A DNA stretch of 64,000 bases from positions 7,234,001 to 7,298,000 of the forward strand of contig OV050033.1 in NCBI GenBank assembly GCA_920105625.2. Reading direction: 5' to 3'. Position 1 is the first letter of the stretch. Every line of letters starts with the position of its first letter. Source of the stretch: Clusia tigrina. Its lineage: Eukaryota > Arthropoda > Insecta > Diptera > Clusiidae. The position numbers and the translations under genes are program-made. This document shows, one piece after another, positions 1-11,839 of this stretch. The notes below the pieces were generated by a model. That model was not told where the DNA came from and made no database searches. It worked only from the letters and a program-made list of their open reading frames with translations.

Positions 1-403
1 TTTTATTATTTCTAATTACAAATTTGATTGATGACGTCGGCGTCTGTTTCCACCCTTTTAACCAACCCTCCATTTTAATCAACTCTCCGATCACAGGTAA
101 AGAGAATTGTTTAAATACGTTGACACGCGACATGCAACACTTCACTAGATACAGGAAGGGTTGGTTATGCACAGCCCCTCGCCATAAGTCTCCAACACTC
201 TCATATCATATCTTTGTACCGAAAAACACACTCCATACTTAAATGTAAACAAACAAAAAACACGGACTGAAAATCATGAAAATTTACCATAACATCCCTT
301 TGCAATATTGTGCAACCCGAAACATCTTAACAAGACTGCAACATAATTGAAACGCAGATTTTGTATCCGCCCAAAGTATATGCGAAAAATGATCAACACT
401 CAC
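1..403 (-). other. bru3: intron downstream of the last visible Bruno exon (partial)
   Basis: Begins at the donor GTGAGT next to position 403 and runs off the left edge. It is AT-rich and no further exon was recognised. The small open frames here contain no domain signal. Confidence 0.75.
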
Positions 404-550
404 CTTCGATTTGCTTGCCAGCCGCGGCTGCCGCTGCGGTACTCAATGCAACACTTGCCAGCGGATTTGTAGTCAGGGAAGCACTGCCGAATTGTGGTAA
501 ACCAGCGGCCGAGTTCATGTACGCCGATGCCAATGAATTTGCATCGGACC
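404..550 (-). CDS. bru3: Bruno/CELF exon: linker before RRM3
   Basis: Internal coding exon of 147 nt, encoding about 49 residues of the low-complexity linker between RRM2 and RRM3. On the minus strand it starts after a pyrimidine-rich acceptor ending atttacag and stops at the donor GAAG|GTGAGT. It enters with two bases that complete the split codon T|GG (Trp), giving the junction LLWSDANSLASAYMNSAAG. It leaves in phase 1 after GKQIE. The peptide contains a run of seven alanines (TAAAAAAAGKQ-like), as in fly Bruno-3 proteins. The next exon should continue with the start of RRM3, but it lies below position 1. The plus-strand frame over the same bases is a shadow. Family assignment rests on recalled Bruno-3 linker sequence; no alignment was run. 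Confidence 0.85.
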
Positions 551-1570
551 CTGTAAATGGCAGAGAAGAGGGAGAAAAGAGTGAATAAAAAATATTTACA
601 GACATTTTCATCATTAAAAAAACACACAAGCACACAGCATAAGCCCACACAAACACGCCCCCAACAAAGACACCCTCTCGCACTCTACACGCAGCATAAG
701 TTTTAATTATAGTTTAGCTTTGTTCGTATGTACATAAACGTAATTAATCATGCAGACAACTGAGTAAACGTGTGGGTGCACACATGCACGAACACGCGAA
801 AACAAACACACACGCCCACTGAAGCACACTCACTCACACACTCAGAGACACATCACGAAGGAATATAAAAATTAAATAAATAAAAAATATTTACAAAAAA
901 CAAAATAAAAATAAAAATAAAAACGCACAAAACCAATTCAAAAGTAATTTATTACTCGCAGCGGCCACAACTGCCGTGGGGGATGTCTGCTGCCCACGTC
1001 TGTGTGCAACATTTAAATGCACTGAGTACTGCCTGCTTTTAGGCGGTTAACCACACACAAGTTCGTAGATACGTTTGCGCCTTCTGGTGGCGTTTTAAAT
1101 TCTGTCGGTTAATTTAAGCTTCCAATTAAACAGATTACAAAAAGGACACTCAATAATGCGAACTCTTCTGCGAATCGGTTGCAACTCTCAATTTCAATCA
1201 CAGTGGAGATTTTCTCTATCAATGCCATCATATGCTGTAAGACGAAACGACCGTACAAGAAGTTCCGAACGAAAATGGACCAGACCACACCGAGTTAGTA
1301 CATGGAAGGCTTATATAGTAGTGGAATCTTATATAACTAGCCACACTGTACCTGATCCGCCAATTATATAGGAAACAAAAAATCAAGTGAATAAAACTCT
1401 CGCTTCCACGTATATTGGGGTTGGACCACTCTTAATTCCTCACGCGTCATATTATATCAACGGTCACACACAGGTCACAATGCAGTTTAAAACTAAACTG
1501 TAATTTTATGTTATTATCCTCCGATTCGAATAGAATAGAAATATATATTCGAATGAATATAGGATTATTA

Positions 1571-1640
1571 TCATATAGGACAAAGTAATGCCCTCCTACA
1601 TATGTGGCCTGGTATCCGTAAATATGCCACCTATTTCTGC
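1571..1640 (-). repeat. dispersed repeat R3, copy 1
   Basis: Shares ATTTACGGATACCAGGCCAC and the following ATATGTAGG and TTTGTCCTATATGAT blocks (minus strand) with a second copy at 5484-5545. In both, the flanking sequence keeps an upstream ctctt...gttATGG stretch. The minus-strand frame reads YGYQATYVGGHYFVLYD. The origin is unknown; an old mobile-element fragment is likely. Confidence 0.6.
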
Positions 1641-1833
1641 CCATAACTCAATCAAAGAGAAAGTTATTACCATAAGAGGGATCGAACTCGAGTAAAGCCA
1701 AATTTAGTGTCCTGGCCTGGTGACTGCCAAGTAATACACGATAATCCAAAGTGCAGAACCACTGATTTCATGTTTGCCATTTGATACTATTTGAGAGATG
1801 ATGTGGGTCTATTGCATATCGTTCTTTGTATAT

Positions 1834-2130
1834 CAGTCGTTATGAAATACATACCTATCAGTCGTTATGAAATACAGAGCTACCAGTCGTTATGAAATAC
1901 AGACCTGTCAGTCATTATGAAGTACAGAACTACCAGTCGTTACGAAATACATACCTATCAGTCGTTATGAAATTCATACCTATCAGTCGTTATGAAATAC
2001 AGACCTATCAGTCGTTAAGAAATACAGACCTATCAGTCGTTATAAAACACATACCTATCAGTCGTTAAGTAATACAGACCTATCAGTCGTTATGAAACAC
2101 TTACCTATCAGTCGTTACGAAATACATACT
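1834..2130 (+). repeat. 25-bp tandem repeat
   Basis: About 12 head-to-tail copies of a 25-bp unit beginning CAGTCGTTATGAAATACA and ending TACCTAT. Copies vary by a few substitutions (ACAGACC or ACATACC). Confidence 0.92.
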
Positions 2131-2740
2131 TTCATTGCACCTGGGAAACACTTCCAAAGTAAACAGTAGTAAAATGAAACACATTTAATATATCCTGCTT
2201 TCCCGGCAATCTCTGAATTAAGTCTATACGCAATGATATTCTAACAGAGCAATCCCCAGCTAATAACATATGCAGCCTCTAGAGCACCTCCCGTAATATA
2301 TACAACAAACAAATCATATAACTTTGGATACAAAATATACCAGTTCCTTTCCCTCATCCAATTGCATATTAGCTTCATTAAGAAGCTCACACAAAATCGT
2401 CTTCATGCTTGGTTAGTTGCACAAATCAAGTGCGTGTTCCCTTTCCCTTTAAATTCGTGGGCATTCCCCTACTCTATAGGAAAGTGGCCGTTGGATGCTT
2501 TCAAAAATACTCACACACATTTGTGTGCAATTATTGTGGGCATCACTTGTCTGTAACACATACTCCATGGGAAGTATTCAGTTGCTGGGCATGATGGACT
2601 TTAAATAAACGAAAGTTGTTTGTGGCTAATCTACGAGTACTCGCAGATAGACCTGATATACACCCCTGGTAACATAATGTACCAACAATGTACAAATTTT
2701 CTTATTGAAACATCATTAAAAAAATCATAAAAAAAAATGC

Positions 2741-3030
2741 AGCTATATAGAAGTGGAGCCCGAGACGTATGCTCCTATCCGCAACAAGTCAGTGGTTGAA
2801 ATGGTTATCTGAATAACTTTTGAGGACTCCACCCAAGCCTTTGATAATTGCTCTATGATAATTATAGTAACAGAAAAATGGAATGATACGTTATAAATTA
2901 CTATTCCATTTTTCTGTTACTATAATTATCATAGGAAAGTTGTCACAGGCTTGGATGGAGTCCTCAAAAAATTATTCAAACACTCATTTCAACTTAATGC
3001 GTCCGTCTCAGACTCCTCTTTCATATATCT
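2741..3030. repeat. long palindrome / foldback element
   Basis: Two inverted arms (2741-2884 and 2903-3030) flank an 18-nt loop. The 32 bp next to the loop (2853-2884 against 2903-2934) pair perfectly. The stem then continues imperfectly through GAGGACTCCA.CCAAGCCT and GTTGAAATG. Arms of this length fit a foldback-type MITE or a long hairpin RNA. No protein is encoded. Confidence 0.85.
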
Positions 3031-3289
3031 AATTTTTCTAACTTTCATATCTGCTAATGATATAGAAAACAGGGTATTAAAGCGTCTACCTGTCTATTTT
3101 AATTACCTGCCAATTAGTTGCTTTGCTAGTTTGACCCAATTCTGTGAAAATTTGGAAAGTTTTGCGAGTCACTTGTGAGACACACAAAAAAATAATTAAA
3201 AATACCTTTTTCAGTTAATTAAGAGAGAGTACGAGTATGTGAGTCAGGTTATTAACGTCTTCGAGCAGTACATGTACACGAAAAGTATG

Positions 3290-3445
3290 TGCTGGCATCA
3301 TCATCAACATCCACATCCGCACGAACAACATCAACAACAACATCATGAACAACAACAACAGCAACATCTTTAACAACATCATCATCTTCAACAACATCAT
3401 CATCTTCAACAACATCCTCAACATCCTCAACATCATCATCATCAT
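3290..3445 (+). repeat. CAA/CAT trinucleotide repeat
   Basis: Imperfect run of CAACATCAT-type triplets. It gives spurious Met/Leu-rich frames on the minus strand. Confidence 0.9.
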
Positions 3446-3611
3446 TTGCTGTGATTGTTTTTACTACTCAAAGTTTACAGATTTATATTCACCTCTGTAC
3501 TAAAATCAAAGCGCAAAAATACTCTAAGCCCGGAGGGAAACATGGTGGAGGGGAGGGAGTGGATTGTTTGTGCATAAAAGTGTTTTCCAACATGTTCAGT
3601 CAAATTTGCTA

Positions 3612-3768
3612 AATAAGGCAACAGCAACAACAACAATAACTGTAGCATTTATTTCAGAGTAGTGGGTCGTATGCGAGTGTACATCAACATCATCAACAAC
3701 AGCAACAATAACAACAACACCAACAAAAGCAACAGCAACAACAACACCAACAACAACCAGTTGAAAAG
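3612..3768 (+). repeat. CAA trinucleotide repeat
   Basis: Imperfect CAACAACAG run interrupted by about 60 bp of other sequence. Open frames across it read Val-rich peptides and are not supported. Confidence 0.85.
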
Positions 3769-4149
3769 TCAAAAAATTAAGAAAGCAAAATGTGTATAAA
3801 TATTTTACTTTTAAACTTGTTTGTCGGATAAGAGGTAAAAAGGAATAAACTTTCGCTTTACACAATTATAAGAAAAGTTTCCCCAGAATAATACACGCCC
3901 ACATACACACACACACACTCCCTCCCCTATACACATACATTCATACATGTAGCATATATACATGTAGATATATATGGATGTGTATGATAGAGATTTAACA
4001 GATTAAATACAAAAGTTTTACAAAAACATTTTCCATATGAGCCGAAAAGCGTTGATAAGAAAAGAGGAGCAGTGTTCGCCGCTGCTGCTCGAGGAGTGGA
4101 GTAATCAATTTGCAAAAATTTTAATTTATCACGTTGCGAAACTATAACA

Positions 4150-4250
4150 CACAGGAACAGAAACAACAACCACCCAAACAAAAACAACAACCCAAACAAA
4201 AACAACAACCCAAACAAAAACAACAACAACCCAAGCAACAAGAACAACAG
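4150..4250 (+). repeat. 18-bp A/C-rich tandem repeat
   Basis: Units of CCCAAACAAAAACAACAA repeated about four times, then grading into CAA triplets. Confidence 0.85.
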
Positions 4251-5483
4251 GAGTGAGTTCAACTTAATTGCGAATTTAGTAAAAGTTTCCTTCAAAATCT
4301 GTTCGGAAAAGACTAAAAATATTCCAGTTTAGAGAGAACTGACAATGTTGGGGAATAACAGGTAAGAAAAAATAGCCCACACTGCTACACACAGTCCGTT
4401 CGACAAGAGAGAAACACCGTTCACTGGGAAAGTATAAAAAATATTTGTTTAAATTAATTAATAAATGTCCTCTCTGAATAAAGTACCTCGTAAACTGAGC
4501 TGATATGGCATTGGCATTGGCATTGTAGACATGTAAACAAATAATCGCAATGTGCGAAAGAGATAGTGATATGTACACCTTTCAACTATGAAATATACTC
4601 TTTCCTTCTTGTTGTATATACTTTGTATAACAAGGATTGTAGCAGCCATTTGGAGACTGATTGCAAGTCTCTAGGCAAATGGAAGCTGCGTCTGTGGAAG
4701 TAGAGAGGGATTTTAAGGGTGAGGGGAGCTTTATAACCATTTGTAATATCGCTGATAATATTATAACAGACATGGAATAAAGATTAAAATAGATACAATT
4801 GTCAATGTAGATTACTACTATCATCAGAATAGTTATAAAATAATATTTTTATATATCGGAGTCGACGAAAACACGAACTATCCTGAAAGTCAGTCTATGG
4901 AAGAAGATCCACAGCCATTTGTATAAGATATATATAGATAGATATATATTAGATATAATTTATTGATAGAAATATGGGCACACATATAACAGGTTCTCAA
5001 CTCTATTCAAAGTACAGTCATGTCCATCTTCTGTATGTATGTAGTGTACATTGTCTATCTTTTCATAAGGATCCTGGGGTTGCTACCTGAGTGCAGTCTT
5101 CGACGAAATTGGAATAGATTGCACAACTCTGACTGCGAATCAGTATTAAAATGTGATTCAAGCCAAAAGTTTGATTAGTTTCATATTTGTAGAAATCACA
5201 TCCGATGAGGGCACACATACTTAAAAATAATTACGAAAATTAGTTTAAGTTCGATCACTGGATTATATCAAGCATAGAAAAACACTTAAATGATACTTTA
5301 GTGTTAGAATAGTTTAATTTCATAGCAATTTCCCTCAGGAAATAGGCTAACATAATATATTTACTACACAGATTTTACAACTATAACATTGTTATAGCCG
5401 CTTCCAAATCACAACCGCACACAAATTCATTGAATTCATCTCCCCTTTTATCGATTTCAATTGCATTCAATGACATTCCATCA

Positions 5484-5545
5484 TATAGGACAAAAAAATG
5501 CTTTCCTACATATGTGGCCTGGTATCCGTAAATACCAACGCATTG
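5484..5545 (-). repeat. dispersed repeat R3, copy 2
   Basis: Second copy of the element at 1571-1640, in the same orientation. The minus-strand frame reads YGYQATYVGKHFFVLYD. It has a few substitutions relative to copy 1, so the insertion or duplication is old. Confidence 0.6.
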
Positions 5546-5794
5546 CAGAACCAAGTCCATAACCCCAAAAGAGAGAGCAGTACTTGTAACCACTTTTTTA
5601 GGACTAGCTTTTGATTACGTTTTTTAGGCACTTCTTTAATGGCTGCTCCGTAACGAACTCTCATTGATCTCCTGTACAGCCTTTATCCATGACTGGTATA
5701 TTGACTATTTCGTCAAAATATATTCTAACGAAATGCTACTCATGACTAAACGTGAGTAGAAGTTTCATTTAGATCACAAGTGGAACATTCGATA

Positions 5795-6305
5795 TGCGGT
5801 GCTAATACTATCTCGGTCTCGTGAGTGATTAGTGTATCTTTCTCTCCAAATATGAGCCATGAACTGTGAATCCTCTTATCACGGTCTCATAGTCTCGGTG
5901 AAATTGTCTCTTTCTCTCATAATATGAGCCATTCAATAATTATTGAAGCTACTCATATAACAGTCTCATTGGAGTTATTGTCTCTTTCTCTCATAATATG
6001 AGCCATGAACTGTGAATCATCATTGAAGCTACTCTTATCAGGGTCTCATTGTCTCGGTGATATTGTCTTTCTCTCATAATATGAGTCATAAAATCTGAAT
6101 CATCGTTGAAACTACTCGTATATCGGTGTCATTAATGATATTGTCTCTTCATCTCACAATATGAACCATCAAATATGAATCCATATTGAATCTATTCCTA
6201 TCTCGGTCTCAATGAAATTGTCTCTTTCTCTCATATTAAGCCATAGAATGTGAAGCTACTCGTATCTCGGTCTCGTTCGAGTTATTGTCTCTTTCTCTAT
6301 CAGAC
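5795..6305 (+). repeat. degenerate ~90-bp tandem repeat
   Basis: Six to seven diverged units, each with a TCTCGGTCTC block, a TTGTCTCTTTCTCTCA block and ATAATATGAGCCAT. Spacing varies from about 75 to 100 bp. Confidence 0.75.
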
Positions 6306-6899
6306 AAATGGACTCAATTGCACCAGATTGTGGGAAGTGGTAGAATCTAGGATCTCGAAAGTGCACAGAATATATAAAAGGACATGGGGCTTGATGTGAC
6401 ACAATTCTGTTCTCCCTCCTATTACCAGGATATCAATTTCAGTAACAATATTCAATGCCGTAACAGAATTTAAGTTAAGTTCAGAGACGCAGTCGTAGTG
6501 CTAAAAGGACCATCATAGTAGAATTGCAGACTCTTCTGACGTTCAACCTGGAAAGATTTAACTGGAATCTGAGAATGGTACCCCCAAGTTCCAAGGCGTT
6601 CTGAATAAATGCCCAGATATAACTTTACATCATAAATTTAATTTGCACCTTCATTAAATTTGTTTTAAACCAAGAGAAACTGAAGCTTCTTATATACAAT
6701 TGTATAAAGCAGTCAGTAGACTGAATAAATGAGAACGAGACACGGAGAGAGTTGCTGGAATAGTGTTGCTTCTTGATAGTGACGATGGCTCGCAACAATA
6801 CACAAAGACGTAGAGTACTGCTTCCTGGATGATGCGCATCCTTGGAGTGTACCAAATATTTTTGCTAGCAATGAGCACACCCCGGGGTACAGAATATCA

Positions 6900-7660
6900 C
6901 AGTATTATTCCAGCGTCTTCTTACTCCTACTGCTGCTGCTACCGCTCCTCCTCCTGCTGCTACTGCTGCTGCTGATTCTGTTGTTCCCCAAACGCAACAC
7001 AACCGTTAAATGTGTACGCTCTGCTGCGCTATAGTATAAAAACGCAAAGCAGCTAATTTGGTTGGTCTCGCTTCACTTTTTAACTTAAGAAATTTCGCTT
7101 CACTGCACATTGAGAGAAATTTCTGGGAAAAAATTTAAGTAAACTTTTGCTGCTGCCTCGACGCCCCCCCTGCCTGGTCCTGGCAGCATTTCTCATTTCG
7201 TTCCTATTCATTGACTTCCCTTTGGAGCTTTCTTTTCTTGACGGCGCGCGCTCAGCAATGATGTCCGTCAGTTATTTAAGGCTCTGTTTAGGGAACAGAT
7301 TTGGCGGTACAAAATTTTTCACTTAGCATGGCAGCAAAAACAGACCAAAAAGGAAACAAAGTTGAGAGTTAAAACTTGGAAACTTTGATTAAGATTTTCC
7401 TAGAGGAGCAGCGGAGCGAAGCGGGCCTGGGCGATTCAGGCGCTTATGTGAACACGACCAGCGTTACCAGTTAGCGCTGTGATTGTTATTATTACGAGTT
7501 TCGCCAGTTAAAATTTTATATTTCAACTGCAAATTTCGATTCAACTGTCGAATGAGCAACGCTGTGTGAATGGGTGTGGGTGGGTGGTGAATAGTTGGGG
7601 ATGGGGGTGGTATTTCAGTTCATATGGCGATATGAAAAGTTACGTAATTGTTTGAGGGAC
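6900..7660. other. unique intronic island
   Basis: Higher-complexity DNA between repeat blocks, with a CTG/CTC-rich stretch (6930-6985) and a TATAAAA near 7034 on the plus strand. It could be a regulatory element or a noncoding first exon. Nothing firmer can be said from sequence alone. Confidence 0.3.
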
Positions 7661-8799
7661 TTGCGGCTCAGGAATAACTTCAACTCAATATAAAAAAGAA
7701 TAGTCTTGTTCTACATGTTATTCCACTCAGACTGTAAAAAGATTCAGATCAGAGATATAATAAATAAAAACTTATCCTGGAATATATTCTCCTTTATATA
7801 TTCATAGATTAGGGTATAAATAAAACAGTAACAGCGAAAAACTGGAATATTTCTATTGAAATTATGAACTTAAATGACTGGTCGTAAGTCACTCAATGAC
7901 CTATGGGGTCCTTAGCGGTACCAGATGGAGCTAATTCTCTACCTAGATTTATAGTAGACATCTTGTAGGATAGAAATGCTTTTAGCGACTCTGAGAGTGC
8001 TTGAAGTTCCATTCCTGAGATGTCTTTTCAGCGTCCCAAATTGATCCTGAAGCATTTTAAGCGTCTTCTATGCAATTCAGATATAAAATATTCTAGATAA
8101 TGTTCATTATATCACTGAATAGAATATAAGGAACTAAGCGATTGATGCACTGATTTTAAATCCTTGAAATACTTCGTTTCTTAAATTTGATATATTGAGT
8201 AGAGCTGCAACGAATGTGGTTGTCCCAGTAGAATCAACTCTTAATTAGTAGCATGGACTGGAATCCTTGTAATTGACAATTATAACACCTTCCAGTCACG
8301 TTCCTTGGGAACACAAAATGTCTACTTTACTAAACTCAGAACCAAGACTATTTCCTAGAGTCCAAATATAGACTGAACTCCTTCAATTTTATTCAGCGTC
8401 CGCGTTCGTCCCCAGGAGGCGAAAATGTAGAATTAAATCATATATGGAGCATATATGGAAGAGGCTCTGATTCCATTGCAGAAGCAACCAAAGACTCGAT
8501 CAGGGCAATGAGAAACGTCCCTATTGTCTCTCATATACTTGACAGATGTCTCTGATATACTTGAACTATGAAGCTTGTCCAGACTTAGAATCATAGTCAA
8601 GTTTTCTTAAGCACTTTTCCTTTGATATCCCAACCTTTTCTTTTTTTATCATTTCATTTCCTTTGATATCCTATCCTTTCCTTTTATATCATATCCTTTC
8701 CTACCTTACTATTTGTGAGATAAATCGAAATCGACATAAAAGAACTTTCCTACGAGTATTACGAGTACATTTCTTGGTAGCGCAGAGACTCTAAAAGCA

Positions 8800-9600
8800 T
8801 CCTCTTCTGCACTACTCACATATTGATCTGTTGCTGTCTGCCTTCATATGCTTTTTTGCTACTTTGGCACATAATGAACGTTTGGGTTATAATAGAATTG
8901 TAGCTTACGAATGATGTCCTGCCTCTTATTCTTTTTTCGCTTCTTATTTTCTATTTTCACTTTGTAAGTGTTGCAACAATTGTTGTCAACAACGTTGTGC
9001 GAAAGATTCATTCAAAAGCGAAGTCAACAACAATATCTGCGTCACTCCACTCCGCTCCGCTCCAAGTTTGCTGCAATCGCTGCTGCATACTTCAGATGCA
9101 AGTCGATACTTTATCGTGCTATTGAATTTTGTAATTGGAGAAGTTTCACAATGAACTGCAAAAGAAGGCGGAAGGCAAGAAAGAAGTTCTCTCACTAAAG
9201 TGGAAAGTTATAAATTCGTACTCTTGGGGAGGAGGATTACTACGTATTCAATTCTTGCTTCCTTTTTTGCTTATTGTAGCAAATTTGGCCACTTTGAGGA
9301 CATTTTTATTTATTATTAAAGAGTTGGCGGAGCGAAGTTTGTGCTTGACATCTAAGTGAGCGGTTAATCCGCGTGAATTCATTTCCAAGAAGATGAAGTA
9401 GAGAAACTTGATGCTACTCCGTGGGAATGGTGCAAGCTTTATCGGAGAAATTACAGATGCATATTTCTGATGGAAAAGTTGCTCTCTGCAGCAGTATTGT
9501 GGAATATCACCTGCAATGGCGTTGCGTGGAATATGATATTTTTACTTTCTTGAACGACGAGATTTGTTCTTTCTTGAACCATGTAAAATCCTAACTTACT
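8800..9600. other. unique intronic island
   Basis: Non-repetitive, moderate-complexity DNA. Short open frames occur on both strands (around 8970-9360) without domain signal. Confidence 0.3.
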
Positions 9601-9672
9601 CTAGCCTCAGGCTCTTTTAGAATAGTTTCCGTGTAGTAAGCAAAAACGTGTGAAAGGCACATCAGGGAAGGA

Positions 9673-11092
9673 ATCATGATCATCAGGTGAGGAACCATGA
9701 ACATCAGGCGAGAAATCATGACCATCAGGTGAGGAATCATGATCAGGTGAGGAATCATGATCAGGTGAGGAATCATGAACATCAGGCGAGAAATCATGAT
9801 CATCAGGTGAGGAATCATTATCAGGTGAGGAATCAAGATCAGGTGAGGAATCATGAACATCAGGCGAGAAATCATGATCATCAGATGAGTAATCATTATC
9901 ATCAGGTGAGGAATCATGACCATCAGGTGAGGAATCATGATCATCAGGTGAGGAACCATGAACATCAGGCGAGAAATCATGATCATCAGGTGAAGAATCA
10001 TGATCAGGTGAGGAATCATGATCAGGTGAGGACTCATGACCATCAGGTGGGAAATCATGACCATCAGGTGAGGAATCCTGATCATCAGGTGAGGAATCAT
10101 GATCATCAGGCGAGGAATCATGATAATCAGGTGAGGAATCATGATCATCAGGTGAGGAATCATGATCATCAGGCGAGCAATCATGACCATCAGGTGAGGA
10201 ATCATGATCATCAGGTGAGGAACCATGAACATCAGGCGAGAAATCATGACCATCAGGTGAGGAATCATGATCAGGTGAGGAATCATGATCAGGTGAGGAA
10301 TCATGAACATCAGGCGAGAAATCATGATCATCAGGTGCGGAATCATTATCAGGTGAGGAATCAAGATCAGGTGAGGAATCATGAACATCAGGCGAGAAAT
10401 CATGATCATCAGATGAGTAATCATTATCATCAGGTGAGGAATCATGACCATCAGGTGAGGAATCATGATCATCAGGTGAGGAACCATGAACATCAGGCGA
10501 GAAATCATGATCATCAGGTGAAGAATCATGATCAGGTGAGGAATCATGATCAGGTTAGGAATCATGACCATCAGGTGGGAAATCATGACCATCAGGTGAG
10601 GAATCCTGATCATCAGGTGAGGAATCATGATCATCAGGCGAGGAATCATGATAATCAGGTGAGGAATCATGATCATCAGGTGAGGAATCATGATCATCAG
10701 GCGAGCAATCATGATCATCAGGAGAGGAATCATAATCATCAGGTGAGGAAGCATGAACATCAGGCGAGAAATCATGATCATAAGGTGAGGAATCATGATC
10801 AGGTGAGGAATCATGATCAGGTGAGGAATCCTGATCATCAGGTGAGGAATCATGATCATCAGGCGAGGAATCATGATCATCAGGCGAAGAATCATGATCA
10901 TCAGTTGAGGAATCATGACCATCAGGTGACGAATCATGATCATCAGGCGAGAAATCATGATCATCAGGCGAGGAATCATGATCATCAGGCGAAGAATCAT
11001 GATCATCAGGTGAGGAATCATGACCATCAGGTGACGAATCATGATCATCAGACGAGGAATCATGATCATCAGGTGAGGAATCATGATCCTAA
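9673..11092 (+). repeat. 21/18-bp minisatellite with higher-order structure
   Basis: About 1.4 kb of a 21-bp unit (AATCATGATCATCAGGTGAG plus G) mixed with 18-bp variants that lack one CAT/ATC triplet. Triplet-sized variation keeps most frames free of stops. This makes a 519-codon minus frame (IPHLMIMI repeats) and a 484-codon plus frame (RNHDHQV repeats) that are not genes. A higher-order period of 528 bp is visible: the variant AATCATTATC occurs at 9813 and 10341. Confidence 0.93.
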
Positions 11093-11245
11093 TGGAATCA
11101 AGATCCTCTTTACCATAAATTTGACACAGCAAAAGACCTGATAAAGACATTAATCAGTCATATCCAGATTATTTTTTGTTTCAAACTGCAATATCTTCAT
11201 GGTCCCTTGATCACAAGATCATTAATATGTGATAAGGACGTTGAC

Positions 11246-11300
11246 CCTATATGTTTACAAAGATTTTTACCCTATATGTTTACAAAGATTTTGACCCTAG
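11246..11300 (+). repeat. two copies of a 27-bp unit
   Basis: CCCTATATGTTTACAAAGAT is present twice in tandem, followed by a partial third CCCTA. Confidence 0.8.
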
Positions 11301-11839
11301 TACCTAAAATGCCCACTGTAAAATATCGTTCTTCTGATAACATTCGCCAAAAAAGTTGTAGGGCAATGTCACTCACCCCCACTCTGTGTGACGTAATATT
11401 TACCGCTGAATTTTCCAACCTCACAACAAACTATTTGTGACGAAAATGGTAACTTCGAGAATTAATTAAACTGCACTTTCTTATATGTTCTGAGCTCACT
11501 CACAAGTATTTGGATTCCATGCCATTCCATTCATTTCATACATACCGTCAATCTATAAGTGGCAAATAGTGGAAGGATGGTCCTCCCAAACTCTCCCGAT
11601 TTTCCCCCTCATCCTTCATGTTCGTATTAAAATGAATTGTGTAAAATGTGACCTTATATGCAAATTAATTATAATTGTGTTTTAAAAGTAAAGCGCTATC
11701 CTCACAAGGATAGAGAGAGGGTAGTTTCGTATTATTACTGGATTACAAAAACTGAATAAAATTCCTTGCTTCCTTTAGTTGTTGTGTGTAGTTGGGAAGG
11801 ACTTTTTGCAAGGAGTTTAACCAAATGCATACAAATTGC

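Noticed and set aside
9591..11150. 519-codon minus and 484-codon plus open frames
   Set aside because: Both lie wholly within a 21/18-bp minisatellite whose length changes are multiples of three. The peptides are pure repeat translations with no unique domain.
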